Counted from the first letter of the stretch, positions 40,999-51,333 are shown. The stretch is 64,000 nt of DNA from an uncultured Duncaniella sp. (GCA_910576785.1 CAJTJG010000008.1:62001-126000), one strand, 5' to 3'. Made by a program: numbers and translations. The notes: generated by a model not told the origin, from the letters alone.

Positions 40999-43527
40999 TT
41001 ACATTCTCTCCATTTCGAGGCAGGCCATGATGAAGGGGCCCACGCCTTTGGCGTCATTGTCGCGGATAGGTTCGGATATGTAGTATTCGAATGAACCGTC
41101 GCGGTAGCGCTTGTCGCCGCCAAGTCCGGCCACGGCGCAGCAGTTGGTGAGTGATATGGTGCCGTCCTTGTCCTTGCGAACGAGATGTTTCAGCATGCCG
41201 TTCCAACCGGTGAGGGCTGCGTTGAGATAGCTCTGGTCAAGCAGACCGAGGCGCACACCGCGCAGCAGCGAGTAGACATACATGGCCGTGGCTGTGCCTT
41301 CGAGGTAGTTGCCCTCGCGGCCGGGCTGATCGAGCACCTGCCACCATATGCCGCTCTTGGTGTCCTGGGCTTTCACCACACCGTCGGCCAGCGACTTGAG
41401 GAGCTTGAGGAGCTCGGGTCGGTTGGGATTGTCGGCAGGCATCTCCTCGAGCACATCGAGCAGAGCCATGAATATCCATCCCTGTGCGCGGGCCCAGGCG
41501 TGGGGAGCCTGGCCTGTCTCCTTGTCAGCCCAGCGCTGCTCGCGGCTCTCGTCCCATGCGTGACGATAGAGTCCGGTGGCGGGGTCGTAGGTGTGGCGTG
41601 CTACGGTGAGGAACTGGTTGGCTATGTCGTCCCAAGCTTTAGCACGAGCGTTTTCAGGCATATAGCGGTTGATATATTTGGCGCTGAAGGGTTCGGCCAT
41701 GAAGAGGCCGTCGAGCCACATCTGGTGGGGATAGATCTTCTTGTGCCAGTATCCGCCCTCCGAGGTGCGGGGCTGGCCGTTGAGCTGCTCGTGGAGGGTG
41801 TGGATGGCCTTGAGGTAGCGCTCGTCGCCGGTGCTGTCATAGGCTGCCATGAGGAGCTTGCCATTCTTCACCTGGTCGAGGTTATAGTGCTTGATGTCAT
41901 AGGTCTTGATGGAGCCATCAGGGTTGACGAGTGAGTCCACGTAGGATATCGCATAGTCGGCTATCTCCTTGCTGCCGTAGCGCTCGCTGACAGCCATGAA
42001 GGCGTCGAGCTCGGTGCCGATGGAGTATGTCCATTTGGGTCGCTTGGAGAAGTCGAGCTGCCAGCTGAGGGGATTGCGCTTCATCTCGGAGCGCACCATG
42101 GTCTGCGAGAGGGGTTCAAGGGCGCCCTCGACGAGGTTGCCGTTGATGTATACGTTGCCGAGGCGGACGTTTCTGGTGAGACCATTGATTGAGTTGCCGT
42201 TGTTCTTCACGCCATCCCAGTGGCAGTCGATCACCTCGATGTTGCGCACGTTGCAGAGATCCTCATATCCCTCTATCACCACGCCCCAGTCGCTGTTCTT
42301 GCAGTTCACGTTCTCGAGGTATACGTTCTGCACTACAGGGGGATAGCTGTGGTCGCAAGCCTCGCGGCGCTCGTAGAGGAGATTGATCTTGAGGATCGAC
42401 TCCTTGCACTGGCCCACCTCGATGTTGCGGCAGTAGATGTTCTCTATCACGCCGCTGCGGCATGAGTTTGTCTTGATTCTGACCACGCGGTCAAGGTCGG
42501 GGGAGTCCATGACGCAGTTCTCGGCAAAGAGGTTGGAGAATCCGCCGGATATCTCGCTGCCCACCACGATGCCGCCGTGGCCGTTCTTCATGCGGCAGTT
42601 GCGCACTATCACGTTTTCCGTAGGCATGGCCTTCTCTATACCGTCGCGGTTGCGTCCGCTCTTGATGGCTATGCAGTCGTCGCCGGTGTCAAAGAAGCAG
42701 TCCTCTATTATGACGTTGCGGCACGACTCGGGATCGCAACCGTCGCCGTTGGGGCCATCGTTCTGAATGTGCACGCCTCTCACGGTGAGATTTTCGCAGA
42801 AGAGGGGATGGATCACCCAGAAGGGGGAGCGCAGGAGTGTCACATCTTCGATGAGGACATTCTTGCAGTTTACGAAGTTGACCAGCTGCGGGCGCAGACC
42901 GTAGCCGTCGCCCATCACGCGCTTCTCCACGGGCACTCCGTTCTCGTTCCATTCCTGCAGGAGCGGGCGTCCGCATTTCTGGGTGGATATCGTGCCGGTG
43001 CCTTCGAAGTCGTGTCCTTTCTTGGCGCTCATGCCCCACCATGTGGCGTTGCTTGCGGCGCCGTCCACGGTGCCCTTGCCGGTGAGGGCTATGTTGGTCT
43101 GTCCGTTGGCGTAGACCATGGGCTGATAGTTGTAGCAGTCCATGCCCTCCCATCGGGTGTACACGAGGGGATACTGTGTGGTGTCGGCGGTGAAGAGCAG
43201 TGTGGCGCCCTCCTCGAGGTGGAGGTTGACATTGCTCTTGATGGTGATGGGGCCGGTGAGCCATGTGCCCTTGGGGACGATCACGCGGCCGCCACCCTCG
43301 CGGGAGCATACGTCGATCACTTTGTTGATTAGCTCGGTGTAGAGGAAACCCTTTGTCTTGGATTTCTTGCCGTAGTCAAAGATCTTGTAGTCCTTGTCGC
43401 GGAACTCAGGCTGTTTGACCGATTTCTCTATCTGCGGATAGAGGTCGCGCCATGCCTCCCCGGGGGTGTTGGCAAATGCCGCCGCCCCGAGCCAGGCTGC
43501 CAGAAGCATCAGGATGGTTTTCTTCAT
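40999..43527 (-). CDS. GH28-GH105 fusion: polygalacturonase plus unsaturated uronyl hydrolase-type domain
   Basis: An 842-aa exported enzyme with a signal peptide (1-19). Residues about 50-480 form a GH28 right-handed beta-helix with all family motifs: NGDGCDP (about 263), GDDCIAIKSG (about 280), GHGG (about 318) and RIKT (about 350). Residues about 500-842 form a GH105 (alpha/alpha)6 barrel with PHQMWLDGLFMAEPF (catalytic Asp) and HAWARAQGW. The first half would trim galacturonan; the second would remove 4,5-unsaturated galacturonate from lyase products, both in the periplasm. It faces the second susC across a 463-bp control region, so it is the enzyme arm of a pectin PUL. No polysaccharide lyase is in the window. 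Confidence 0.9.
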   Translation of the reverse strand: MKKTILMLLAAWLGAAAFANTPGEAWRDLYPQIEKSVKQPEFRDKDYKIFDYGKKSKTKGFLYTELINKVIDVCSREGGGRVIVPKGTWLTGPITIKSNVNLHLEEGATLLFTADTTQYPLVYTRWEGMDCYNYQPMVYANGQTNIALTGKGTVDGAASNATWWGMSAKKGHDFEGTGTISTQKCGRPLLQEWNENGVPVEKRVMGDGYGLRPQLVNFVNCKNVLIEDVTLLRSPFWVIHPLFCENLTVRGVHIQNDGPNGDGCDPESCRNVIIEDCFFDTGDDCIAIKSGRNRDGIEKAMPTENVIVRNCRMKNGHGGIVVGSEISGGFSNLFAENCVMDSPDLDRVVRIKTNSCRSGVIENIYCRNIEVGQCKESILKINLLYERREACDHSYPPVVQNVYLENVNCKNSDWGVVIEGYEDLCNVRNIEVIDCHWDGVKNNGNSINGLTRNVRLGNVYINGNLVEGALEPLSQTMVRSEMKRNPLSWQLDFSKRPKWTYSIGTELDAFMAVSERYGSKEIADYAISYVDSLVNPDGSIKTYDIKHYNLDQVKNGKLLMAAYDSTGDERYLKAIHTLHEQLNGQPRTSEGGYWHKKIYPHQMWLDGLFMAEPFSAKYINRYMPENARAKAWDDIANQFLTVARHTYDPATGLYRHAWDESREQRWADKETGQAPHAWARAQGWIFMALLDVLEEMPADNPNRPELLKLLKSLADGVVKAQDTKSGIWWQVLDQPGREGNYLEGTATAMYVYSLLRGVRLGLLDQSYLNAALTGWNGMLKHLVRKDKDGTISLTNCCAVAGLGGDKRYRDGSFEYYISEPIRDNDAKGVGPFIMACLEMERM

Positions 43528-43631
43528 GGTAAGGTCGGTTCGGATTTTGGGATTATTTTTATATGATGAAAATATAGTTACTGTATTATATATAATAAGG
43601 TGTGTCCGTGCGGATTTTGCCCTATTTTATG

Positions 43632-43663
43632 CAAAATTACTAATAGTCGGCATGCGATGCAAA
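43632..43663 (-). promoter_or_regulatory. Promoter of the GH28-GH105 gene
   Basis: The reverse strand has TTTG (43660-43663) and TAATTTTG (43632-43639) separated by 20 bp, about 105 bp before the ATG. Confidence 0.6.
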
Positions 43664-43699
43664 GAAAATGTTAAAAAAAAGCTTATTTAATGTTAAGTC

Positions 43700-43730
43700 T
43701 TTGCGGTTTGGAAACTTTTTGCTATTTTTG
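43700..43730 (+). promoter_or_regulatory. Promoter of the second susC operon
   Basis: TTTG (43700-43703) and TATTTTTG (43723-43730) are separated by 19 bp, a complete Bacteroidetes promoter. It lies 37 bp from the divergent GH28 promoter. Confidence 0.65.
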
Positions 43731-43737
43731 TGCCACT

Positions 43738-43990
43738 TTATGCGGGCGTACGCCTTGTCCGAATTTGCTGAAATGTACAGACAATGCGTGCGTCGAGCTA
43801 ATTAGTTGAAAACCATAAATCTATACCGAAATTTAATCAACCAATCAAATTACCTCATCAACTACAGAAACCAACGATCCCTATCACGAAAAACCAGAAA
43901 AGAAACAGCAACCAGACCAATACAATCCCTACTCACAATATATTCATTGGAAAAATTGCATGAAAAAAATCTTATTTATCAGTTAACAAC
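43738..43990 (+). other. Long susC leader of about 250 nt
   Basis: The leader between the promoter and the ATG at 43991 is A-rich with few stems, apart from a GC-rich start (GGGCGTACGCC near 43743). Short frames inside it (for example 43806-43994) have no supporting features. Long leaders ahead of susC genes are common and can carry antisense or RNA-level control. Confidence 0.4.
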
Positions 43991-46900
43991 ATGAAAGACT
44001 TAAACACAGGTCGTAGTCAATGGCTGCGGCGCTTTTCCTTTGCCATGCATTGGAAAACAATGCTTCTGCTGATGGTGCTCTGCGTAGGGCTTCCCGTGCA
44101 TGCACAGAACATCACAGTATCCGGTACAGTCGAGGATGCAACCGGCGAGCCCATGATCGGCGCTACCGTGCTTGTCGAAGGCTCTAAGGAAGGTGTGTCC
44201 ACCGACTTCGATGGTAACTTTACCTTAAAGAACATTTCCCCCAAGGCCACCCTCAAGGTGTCCTACATCGGCTACAAGACCGAGACTATCAAGGTCGACG
44301 GCCGCACTCAGATCAGTGTTGTCCTCCGCGAGGACACCGAGACCCTCGACGAGGTTGTTGTTGTGGGTTACGGCACCGTTAAGAAAAAAGACCTCACAGG
44401 TTCCGTGTCCACCGTAAAGGGTGACGACCTCGTGAAAGTCCCCACCGCCAACGTTGCCCAGGCCATGACCGGTCGTCTCGCAGGTGTGCAGATCACCACT
44501 ACCGACGGCTCGCCCGACGCTGAGATGGTGATCCGTGTGCGTGGTGGCGGCTCTATCACCGGCGACAACTCGCCTCTCTACGTGGTGGACGGCTTCCCCG
44601 TGTCCAGCATCTCTGACATCAACCCCAACGATATCGCCGACATCACCGTCCTCAAGGACGCATCGTCGACTGCTATCTACGGTTCGCAGGGTGCCAACGG
44701 TGTTATCCTCATCACCACCAAGAGCCCCGAGGGTGGCAAGACCACCGTATCTTATAGCGGTTATCTCCAGGGCAAGCACATCAACAATAAGATTGATGCC
44801 ATGGATCCCTATGACTACGTGATGTTCCTCTATGAGAAGTACAGCATCCGTGGCAACTCCGACGACCGTCGTAAGTTCGAGAACCGTTTCGGCGCGTTTG
44901 CCGACCTCGATCTCTATCAGTATCAGAACGGTACTGACTGGTATGACGACGCTTTCAACAACCATGACCTCTCGCAGAGCCACAGCGTGAGCGTGTCAGG
45001 TGGTAACGACAAGACCAAGTTCTCCGTCTCGGCCGCCTACATCAACGAGCAGGCTCTCATCAAGGATCAGGGCTACAGCCGTTTCAATATCACCGCCAAG
45101 ATCCGTCACAACATCGCCAAGAACCTCCTCTTCGAGTTCGGCACACGTATGAACGACACCGAGACCAACGGCGCCGGTACTACCGGTGGCAAGAAGTCTT
45201 TCCGTTCCTACGACCTCGTGACCAAGGGCCCGGTCAACGGTCTTATGGACCAGCTTGACGATGCCACCATCTCGCAGATGGACGAGGACGAGTACGACGA
45301 GTACCTCTCCCAGACACAGCTCCTCTCGCAGCGCGCCGCTCTTGACTGGCGTAAGCGCAAGGACCGTCGTTTCCACTATGATGCCGCCATCAACTGGGAT
45401 ATCATCAAGTCTCTCCGCTACCGCGGTGAGGTGGGCTACGACTACAACTTCTACCAGCAGCAGCAGTGGTGGGACGCCAAGTCCAACAAGGCTCAGCAGG
45501 AAGGTGGCGAGCTCCCCATGGGTGAGTGGGAGAAGAAGGACACCTGGAAACTCCGTGTCACCAACACTCTTACTTTCAACAAGGACTTCGGCGCTCATGC
45601 CCTCAACGCCATGATCGGTCAGGAGTACATCGCCACCAACTATGAGTCGAACACCATGCTCGGCAAATACTTCGTGGACGGTACCACCCCCGAGAAGATG
45701 TTTGCTGCCATGCAGGCCAACAGCGGTGCCACCGGTGCCGTGACTATCTCCTCCGTGCTCGGCAAGGAGGATCGCACAGTCTCCTTCTTCGGTCGTGTCA
45801 ACTACAACTACGACGGCCGCTACTACGCCACCGCTACATTCCGTGCCGACGGTTCCTCCAAGTTTGCCCGCGGCAACCGCTGGGGTTACTTCCCCGCCGG
45901 CTCTCTCGCTTGGCGTATCAGCCAGGAGCAGTTCATGAACGATACCCGCGAGTGGCTCTCCAACCTCAAGCTCCGTGCCTCTATCGGTACCTCCGGTAAC
46001 AACCGTATCGGTTCCGCTCTCTTCGAGACTCTCTACAAGAACTACTCTTCCAGCAAGTACTACGGTGCAGGCAATATCCGCAACCCCCACTGGACTCTCA
46101 ACAACAGCCAGCTCGCCAACCCCAACCTCAAGTGGGAGACCACCATCACCCGCAACATCGGTCTTGACTTCGGTTTCCTCAACGAGCGTTTCTCGGGTAG
46201 CATCGAGTTCTACTGGAACACTGTGAAGGACCTCCTTCTCAACCGCAACATCACCGCCATCGGCTACACCTCCATGCAGCAGAACATCGGCCAGACCTCC
46301 AACAAGGGCGTCGAGTTCCAGTTCAACGGTTATGCCGTCAACACACGTGACTTCCAGCTCTCTTTCAACGCCAATATCGCTTTCAACCGCAACAAGGTTG
46401 ACAAGCTCGCCGACTCCGACAACATGAGCTTCAACTCCGGCGCATTCTCCACCGATATGCGCGGATCTGACGACTACCGTGTTATCGTGGGCAAACCCCT
46501 CGGTCTCGTATGGGGCTTCGTTCATGACGGCGTTTACGGTGTGGACGACTTCGAGACATACATTGATGATGCCGGCAAGACCCAGTTCGTGATGAACGGC
46601 AAGGACTATGTGCTCAGAAAAGATGTGGCTGACAACAGCTTCACTACCGCAGGTTCCTATGGCGGTCTCCGTCCCGGTGCCCCCAAGTTCAAGGACCTTA
46701 ACAACGATGGTAAGATCGATGCCGACAATGACCGTACCATCATCGGTAAGACCCAGCCCAAGTTCACCGGCGGTTTCGGCCTCAACGCTTTCTTCAAGGG
46801 CTTTGACTTCTCCGCCATGTTCAGCTACGTAGTTGGCAACGATGTATACAATCTCGACAAGATGGTCACCACCCAGCAGTACCGCAACGACTGGGGTAAC

Positions 46901-47329
46901 CTCCGCGACTACATGGGCGCATCGCAGGCTTGGACATATCTCGACCGCACCACCGGCCAGATCGTTTCCGACTACGAGACACTCAAGGCCATGAACGAAG
47001 GCAAGCAGTACTGGTCGGCTCTCACCATGAGCGGCAACAACCCCATCGCCACCTCTTGGGCTGTGGAGGACGGTTCGTTCCTGCGTCTGCAGACCCTTAC
47101 CCTCGGTTACACATTCCCCGCCAACTGGACCCGCAAGTTCGCTTGCAACCAGCTGCGTCTCTACTGCACCCTCAACAACGTGGCCACCATCACCGGTTAC
47201 TCCGGCTACGACCCCGAGGTTTCGTCCGCTATCAACAACAGCTCCTACAGCGGTCTCACTCCCGGTGCTGACTACTCGGCTTATCCCAAGGCTCTCTCCT
47301 GGACCGCCGGTGTGAACATCACCTTCTAA
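43991..47329 (+). CDS. SusC/RagA-family TonB-dependent transporter of the pectin-type PUL
   Basis: A 1112-aa outer-membrane barrel. It has a signal peptide with a long N-terminal extension (cleavage near residue 38 after VHAQ), a CarboxypepD_reg-like domain (about 40-125, TVSGTVEDATGEPMIGATV style), the TonB-box signature LDEVVVVGYGTV near 117-128, and a plug with TVLKDASSTAIYGSQGANGVI. The barrel strands end in the typical AGVNITF. Codon choice is extremely uniform and C-ending, like a highly expressed gene, and this also creates long open frames on the opposite strand. SusD follows after 34 bp. Substrate assignment to galacturonan-type pectin rests on the divergent GH28-GH105 gene. Confidence 0.96.
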   Translation: MKDLNTGRSQWLRRFSFAMHWKTMLLLMVLCVGLPVHAQNITVSGTVEDATGEPMIGATVLVEGSKEGVSTDFDGNFTLKNISPKATLKVSYIGYKTETIKVDGRTQISVVLREDTETLDEVVVVGYGTVKKKDLTGSVSTVKGDDLVKVPTANVAQAMTGRLAGVQITTTDGSPDAEMVIRVRGGGSITGDNSPLYVVDGFPVSSISDINPNDIADITVLKDASSTAIYGSQGANGVILITTKSPEGGKTTVSYSGYLQGKHINNKIDAMDPYDYVMFLYEKYSIRGNSDDRRKFENRFGAFADLDLYQYQNGTDWYDDAFNNHDLSQSHSVSVSGGNDKTKFSVSAAYINEQALIKDQGYSRFNITAKIRHNIAKNLLFEFGTRMNDTETNGAGTTGGKKSFRSYDLVTKGPVNGLMDQLDDATISQMDEDEYDEYLSQTQLLSQRAALDWRKRKDRRFHYDAAINWDIIKSLRYRGEVGYDYNFYQQQQWWDAKSNKAQQEGGELPMGEWEKKDTWKLRVTNTLTFNKDFGAHALNAMIGQEYIATNYESNTMLGKYFVDGTTPEKMFAAMQANSGATGAVTISSVLGKEDRTVSFFGRVNYNYDGRYYATATFRADGSSKFARGNRWGYFPAGSLAWRISQEQFMNDTREWLSNLKLRASIGTSGNNRIGSALFETLYKNYSSSKYYGAGNIRNPHWTLNNSQLANPNLKWETTITRNIGLDFGFLNERFSGSIEFYWNTVKDLLLNRNITAIGYTSMQQNIGQTSNKGVEFQFNGYAVNTRDFQLSFNANIAFNRNKVDKLADSDNMSFNSGAFSTDMRGSDDYRVIVGKPLGLVWGFVHDGVYGVDDFETYIDDAGKTQFVMNGKDYVLRKDVADNSFTTAGSYGGLRPGAPKFKDLNNDGKIDADNDRTIIGKTQPKFTGGFGLNAFFKGFDFSAMFSYVVGNDVYNLDKMVTTQQYRNDWGNLRDYMGASQAWTYLDRTTGQIVSDYETLKAMNEGKQYWSALTMSGNNPIATSWAVEDGSFLRLQTLTLGYTFPANWTRKFACNQLRLYCTLNNVATITGYSGYDPEVSSAINNSSYSGLTPGADYSAYPKALSWTAGVNITF

Positions 47330-47363
47330 ATCCTTATCTCAATTCAATTTCTTTCAGAATACA

Positions 47364-49427
47364 ATGAAACTTAAGAATTTATATATGCCGGCGCTGGTTG
47401 TCGCAATGGGAGCATCCTTCACTTCGTGCGAGGATATCCTTGACACCGAGAACCTCTCGACCGACACTATCGACAACGTGCTGTCCAACGCTACGGACAC
47501 ACGCAAGATGGTAAACCACGTCTACGCCTACTTCTGCGAGGACTCCTATACCTCGCGTATGTCCACCAACTGGATGCAGAACACCGACGTGGAGATCGCT
47601 TCCATCAACAAGAACCAGACCACCGGTAATGACCGTCGTGCCGTATGGTGTCTCAACCCCTCCTACTTTGGTGACATCCGCACCGCATGGGACCACAACT
47701 ATGCAGCCATCGACTTCGCCAACCAGATCATCGAGGGTCTGGAGCGTCAGCCCAACTTCATCAACGGCGACTCTGAATATCTTCAGCTCTACGGCGAGGC
47801 TAAGTGTCTGCGCGCTTACCGCTACTTCCTGCTCTGCAACTTCTGGGCAGACGTACCTTTCGCCACAAAGCCCACCTCTGTAGATAACCTCAACAACGGT
47901 GGCCGTGTGGACAAGAACATCATCTACTCATATCTCATCCAGGACCTCATCAACTGTGAGGAGGGCATGCAGTGGAGCGAGAAGACCACTACCGAGTATA
48001 TGAACCGCGAGTTCGCTCTCGGCTTCATTGCCAAGCTCGCCATGTTCCGCGCCGGCTACTCCATGCAGGCCGACGGCACCATGGACCGCTGCCGCATCTC
48101 TTCCGAGATCGAGCCTGTTGTCTACAAGGATGAGAACGGTGTGGAGAAGACCGCACAGAGCAACGATGAGTTCTATGAGGTAGCCCAGGCTTATGCCCGC
48201 AAGCTCATCAACCTCAAGGGTCGCGCCCTCTCTACCGACTACAAGGGTATCTTTGATGTCCAGGTCAACAGCTTCTCGCCCGCCAACGGCGACGTTCTCT
48301 ACGAGGTGGCCTACATCAAGAACGCCGGTGGTGATATCGGCTGGTGCCACGGTCTTACTGTTGTCAAGGGTTCCAAGGGTGCCGGTTCGTCCTACACCTT
48401 TATGGCTGCCCCCTATGCCCTCTCGTTCGATCCCGATGATCAGCGTTACCCCGTCACCTGCGCACATTACCGCTGGGACAACGACGACATCCAGACCGCC
48501 AAGAACGGTTGGGGTGTCGAGACCGCCAAGTGGTGCCGCATGGACCTTAATGATGTTGCAAGTACCGATAGCAAGGGTACAGGTATCAACGACCCCCTGC
48601 TCCGCTACTCCGATGTGCTTCTCCTCCTTGCCGAGGCTGACAATGAGATCAACCATGGCCCCACAGGCGAGGCCAAGGAGATGCTCCGCACTGTCCGCGC
48701 ACGTGCTTTCGCCAAGTCGGGCAACGCTGCCGAGAAGGTTGACGCTTATGTGAACAACCTCACCACCTACGATGCTTTCCGTCAGGCCATCATCAACGAG
48801 CGTGCATGGGAGTTCGGCGGCGAGCGTCTCCGCAAGTTCGACCTCATCCGCTGGAACTACTATTCAGATGCTATCGTCAACACTCTCGAGAAACAGCGTG
48901 AGATGGTGATGAACGCTCTCCAGCTCGAGGTAGCCGGCGACCAGTTCGTACAGAAGAAGGACGATATCGAGATCAAGGATCTCGGCATGGCTCCCAAGCT
49001 CTACTACAAGGTCAAGAACGGTCGTGTTGAGTTCCTCAACGATATCTGGACACAGGTTGACGACTCCGAGGAGCCTTATGCTTCCGCCAAGTCCTTCGCC
49101 TCCACCGACGTTGTGGCCAACTTCTCCAGCGAGGATACCTATCGTGTAAACTTCGCCGAGCAGTTCAGCCAGACTGTTCAGGACGCTGCCGGTAAAGAGG
49201 ATCTCAAGGACGAGAATGGCAACCGCTACTATCTCCTTGACGACGGCACTCTCAGCTGCTTCTACGGTTTCACCACCAAACTCCACAACACCTGGAAGAC
49301 CGGTACCGAGGACATCTCCATTCTCCGTGGCCAGCCCGTGCCCTATGTGATGCCGATCCCCACCGACCGTATCATCACCTCCAACGGTGTGCTCGACAAC
49401 CACGGATATCTTATCCTGAACCCCTGA
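47364..49427 (+). CDS. SusD/RagB-family lipoprotein of the pectin-type PUL
   Basis: A 687-aa surface lipoprotein, longer than many SusD proteins. It has lipobox FTSC near residue 22 followed by acidic residues (EDILDTEN), and SusD helices with LQLYGEAKCLRAYRYFLLCNFW, the SDVLLLLAEADNEIN helix and the NERAWEFGGERLRKFDLIRW motif, which in SusD proteins sits near the C-terminus. Here about 190 residues follow that motif, and these include a segment without obvious SusD resemblance (VKNGRVEFLNDIW to KEDLKDENGNRYYLL). The same very strong codon bias as SusC is seen. A stable hairpin follows the stop before the third lipoprotein gene. Confidence 0.95.
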   Translation: MKLKNLYMPALVVAMGASFTSCEDILDTENLSTDTIDNVLSNATDTRKMVNHVYAYFCEDSYTSRMSTNWMQNTDVEIASINKNQTTGNDRRAVWCLNPSYFGDIRTAWDHNYAAIDFANQIIEGLERQPNFINGDSEYLQLYGEAKCLRAYRYFLLCNFWADVPFATKPTSVDNLNNGGRVDKNIIYSYLIQDLINCEEGMQWSEKTTTEYMNREFALGFIAKLAMFRAGYSMQADGTMDRCRISSEIEPVVYKDENGVEKTAQSNDEFYEVAQAYARKLINLKGRALSTDYKGIFDVQVNSFSPANGDVLYEVAYIKNAGGDIGWCHGLTVVKGSKGAGSSYTFMAAPYALSFDPDDQRYPVTCAHYRWDNDDIQTAKNGWGVETAKWCRMDLNDVASTDSKGTGINDPLLRYSDVLLLLAEADNEINHGPTGEAKEMLRTVRARAFAKSGNAAEKVDAYVNNLTTYDAFRQAIINERAWEFGGERLRKFDLIRWNYYSDAIVNTLEKQREMVMNALQLEVAGDQFVQKKDDIEIKDLGMAPKLYYKVKNGRVEFLNDIWTQVDDSEEPYASAKSFASTDVVANFSSEDTYRVNFAEQFSQTVQDAAGKEDLKDENGNRYYLLDDGTLSCFYGFTTKLHNTWKTGTEDISILRGQPVPYVMPIPTDRIITSNGVLDNHGYLILNP

Positions 49428-49445
49428 TACATGAGGCCGGGCCGA

Positions 49446-49474
49446 CAGGCTCCCACCGCCAACGGTGGGGCCTG
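49446..49474 (+). repeat. GC-rich hairpin between SusD and surface lipoprotein genes
   Basis: CCCACCG (49452-49458) and CGGTGGG (49463-49469) with loop CCAA are extended by CAGGC/GCCTG around one bulged T. There is no T-run after it, so it is not a classic terminator. It may protect the upstream susCD message or reduce read-through. Confidence 0.65.
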
Positions 49475-49530
49475 CCGCCCAAGCCCTTGGAAATTTCTAA
49501 ACATATAGAAACTACAAAACATTACAACCC

Positions 49531-51315
49531 ATGAAACTTTTCAAATATATGGCTTGCGGTCTTCTCGTAGCGGGTTCACTCTCGGTGTTCACCGCATGCG
49601 ATGACGACGATGTCCTCGAGGCTCCGCGCCTCTTCAGCCCGGTCGTGACCATTTCCTCGTCGGCCAACACTGTTGTGTGCAAATGGAACGGCATACAGGG
49701 CGCCACATCCTATGAGCTCACCCTCCAGCGCGAACTCACCACCGACGATGGTGGCAATATCATCACCGAGGATGTGAAGAGTGCTACCGTTCAGGTGGAT
49801 CCCACCGGTGTGAACCACTTCTCACCCTATGTGTTCGAGGATCTTGCCTGGGACGAGCGCTACCGCGTGGCCATCAAGGCTATCGGCACCGACAAGACCA
49901 GCAACGTGTTTACCACCGAGCTTATCACCGTAAACTACCCCACCAAGCTCAAGGCTGTCAGCAATACTATCGACACAGGTGTGAGAATCGAGTGGAGCGC
50001 CGATGAGGGTACCACCACCGATCTTGCATACTTCAACGTGCTCACTCTCAACGAGGATGGAACCACCACTCCTTACACCCGTCCCGGTGCCGAGGAGCCC
50101 GCTACACTTTCGCGTGCTGACGAAGGCGAGGGCAACGGCGGTGCAGCCAACGATCCTATCGTAGCTCCCGAGCCCAACGACGATTACTACTACACCCTTA
50201 CCGAGGATGATATCCGCAACGGATATTGCGAGATCTATGGCCTCGAGGCAGGTGGCAACTATCGCGTTGTATCCTACAGCGTTGAGGGTGAATACCGCGG
50301 CCGCCGTGACTTCAAGACCAAGGAAGCTCCCGTATATGAGAACCCCGATCTCGTGTTTGACCTCCGTGGTCTTGACGAGGAGGTTGCCGACACAATCATG
50401 TGTACTGACTTCTTCAATACCCTTCCCGAGAATGCAACAGTCATCCTCAAGGGTGGTCGCAAGTATGTCACCAAGGGCACTCCCAAGATCACAAAGAGTG
50501 TTATCATCACCACCGGTCAGTCTCTCTCCGGCAAGGCTATCATCAGCCTCAGCGGTTTCGCTACTGAAGGTGATATCAATCACGTTGAGTTCAACAATGT
50601 AAAGCTCACCAACCTTGAGTCGGATGATGTCACCGAAAACTTCGGTGGCCGTTATCTTTTCAACCACTCGAATGCTACTACTGTAAATGAACTCGTGTTC
50701 GAGAACGTTGATGTCAAGTACATGCGTGGTTTCGTCCGTACCCGTAAGGCCGGTCAGAGCTTCGGCAGCATCAGCTTCAACAACTGTACACTCGACTCCA
50801 TCGGTGGCTATAAGGTGATCCACCTCGACACCTCCGATACTTCCATCGGAAGCATCTCGTTCACCAACACAACATTCTCCAATGTTGACGGTGTGGTTCG
50901 TGCCAACAACTGCGATAATACATCGGTAGGCAGCATCTTTGTTGACAACTGTACATTCGCATATTGCAGCGCAGGTGCCGAGCTCTTCGCCATGAAGCGC
51001 GACGGTTGCAGCCCCAACCTCCAGTTCTCCATGACCAACTGTATCATAGGTGGTAACTTTGTAGGCAAGACCGGTATGGGTGCCTCGTTCAACGATGGTG
51101 TAGCTCCCAACTTCTCTACAATCTATGTTACCTCCGACTTTGTATGGGCTATCGACGATAAGACCGGCGACCTCAAGAATCCTCTCGGCGGCTACGATAC
51201 CATGTCGCAGTCGGTGAATGACATCTGGGTTGATCCCGCAAATCTTGACTTCACACTCAAGAACGCTCAGCTCCCCTGCGCAGCAGCAGGCGACCCCCGC
51301 TGGCACGTTCAGTAA
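49531..51315 (+). CDS. Surface glycan-binding lipoprotein with Fn3-like and beta-helix (DUF4957/DUF5123-like) domains
   Basis: A 594-aa lipoprotein with lipobox FTAC near residue 23 and an acidic DDDD run that signals surface display. Residues about 35-290 read as two fibronectin-III-like domains (VCKWNGIQGATSYELTLQ, IEWSADEGTT, IYGLEAGGNYRVVSYSV). Residues about 300-594 are a parallel beta-helix of the DUF4957/DUF5123 kind, with repeated NxxL/F steps such as ELVFENVDVKYMRGF, SISFNNCTLDSIGGY and SIFVDNCTFAYC. Such proteins occupy the SusE/F position in pectin-related PULs and are thought to bind polysaccharide. No catalytic motif of pectate lyases is evident. A bidirectional terminator follows. 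Confidence 0.85.
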   Translation: MKLFKYMACGLLVAGSLSVFTACDDDDVLEAPRLFSPVVTISSSANTVVCKWNGIQGATSYELTLQRELTTDDGGNIITEDVKSATVQVDPTGVNHFSPYVFEDLAWDERYRVAIKAIGTDKTSNVFTTELITVNYPTKLKAVSNTIDTGVRIEWSADEGTTTDLAYFNVLTLNEDGTTTPYTRPGAEEPATLSRADEGEGNGGAANDPIVAPEPNDDYYYTLTEDDIRNGYCEIYGLEAGGNYRVVSYSVEGEYRGRRDFKTKEAPVYENPDLVFDLRGLDEEVADTIMCTDFFNTLPENATVILKGGRKYVTKGTPKITKSVIITTGQSLSGKAIISLSGFATEGDINHVEFNNVKLTNLESDDVTENFGGRYLFNHSNATTVNELVFENVDVKYMRGFVRTRKAGQSFGSISFNNCTLDSIGGYKVIHLDTSDTSIGSISFTNTTFSNVDGVVRANNCDNTSVGSIFVDNCTFAYCSAGAELFAMKRDGCSPNLQFSMTNCIIGGNFVGKTGMGASFNDGVAPNFSTIYVTSDFVWAIDDKTGDLKNPLGGYDTMSQSVNDIWVDPANLDFTLKNAQLPCAAAGDPRWHVQ

Positions 51316-51333
51316 TTGAATCCAAGACCAATC

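Noticed and set aside
44996..46525. Open frame of 509 codons opposite the second susC
   Set aside because: An antisense artefact of the uniform C-ending codons in susC. The translation is repetitive Val/Glu/Gly with no recognisable fold.
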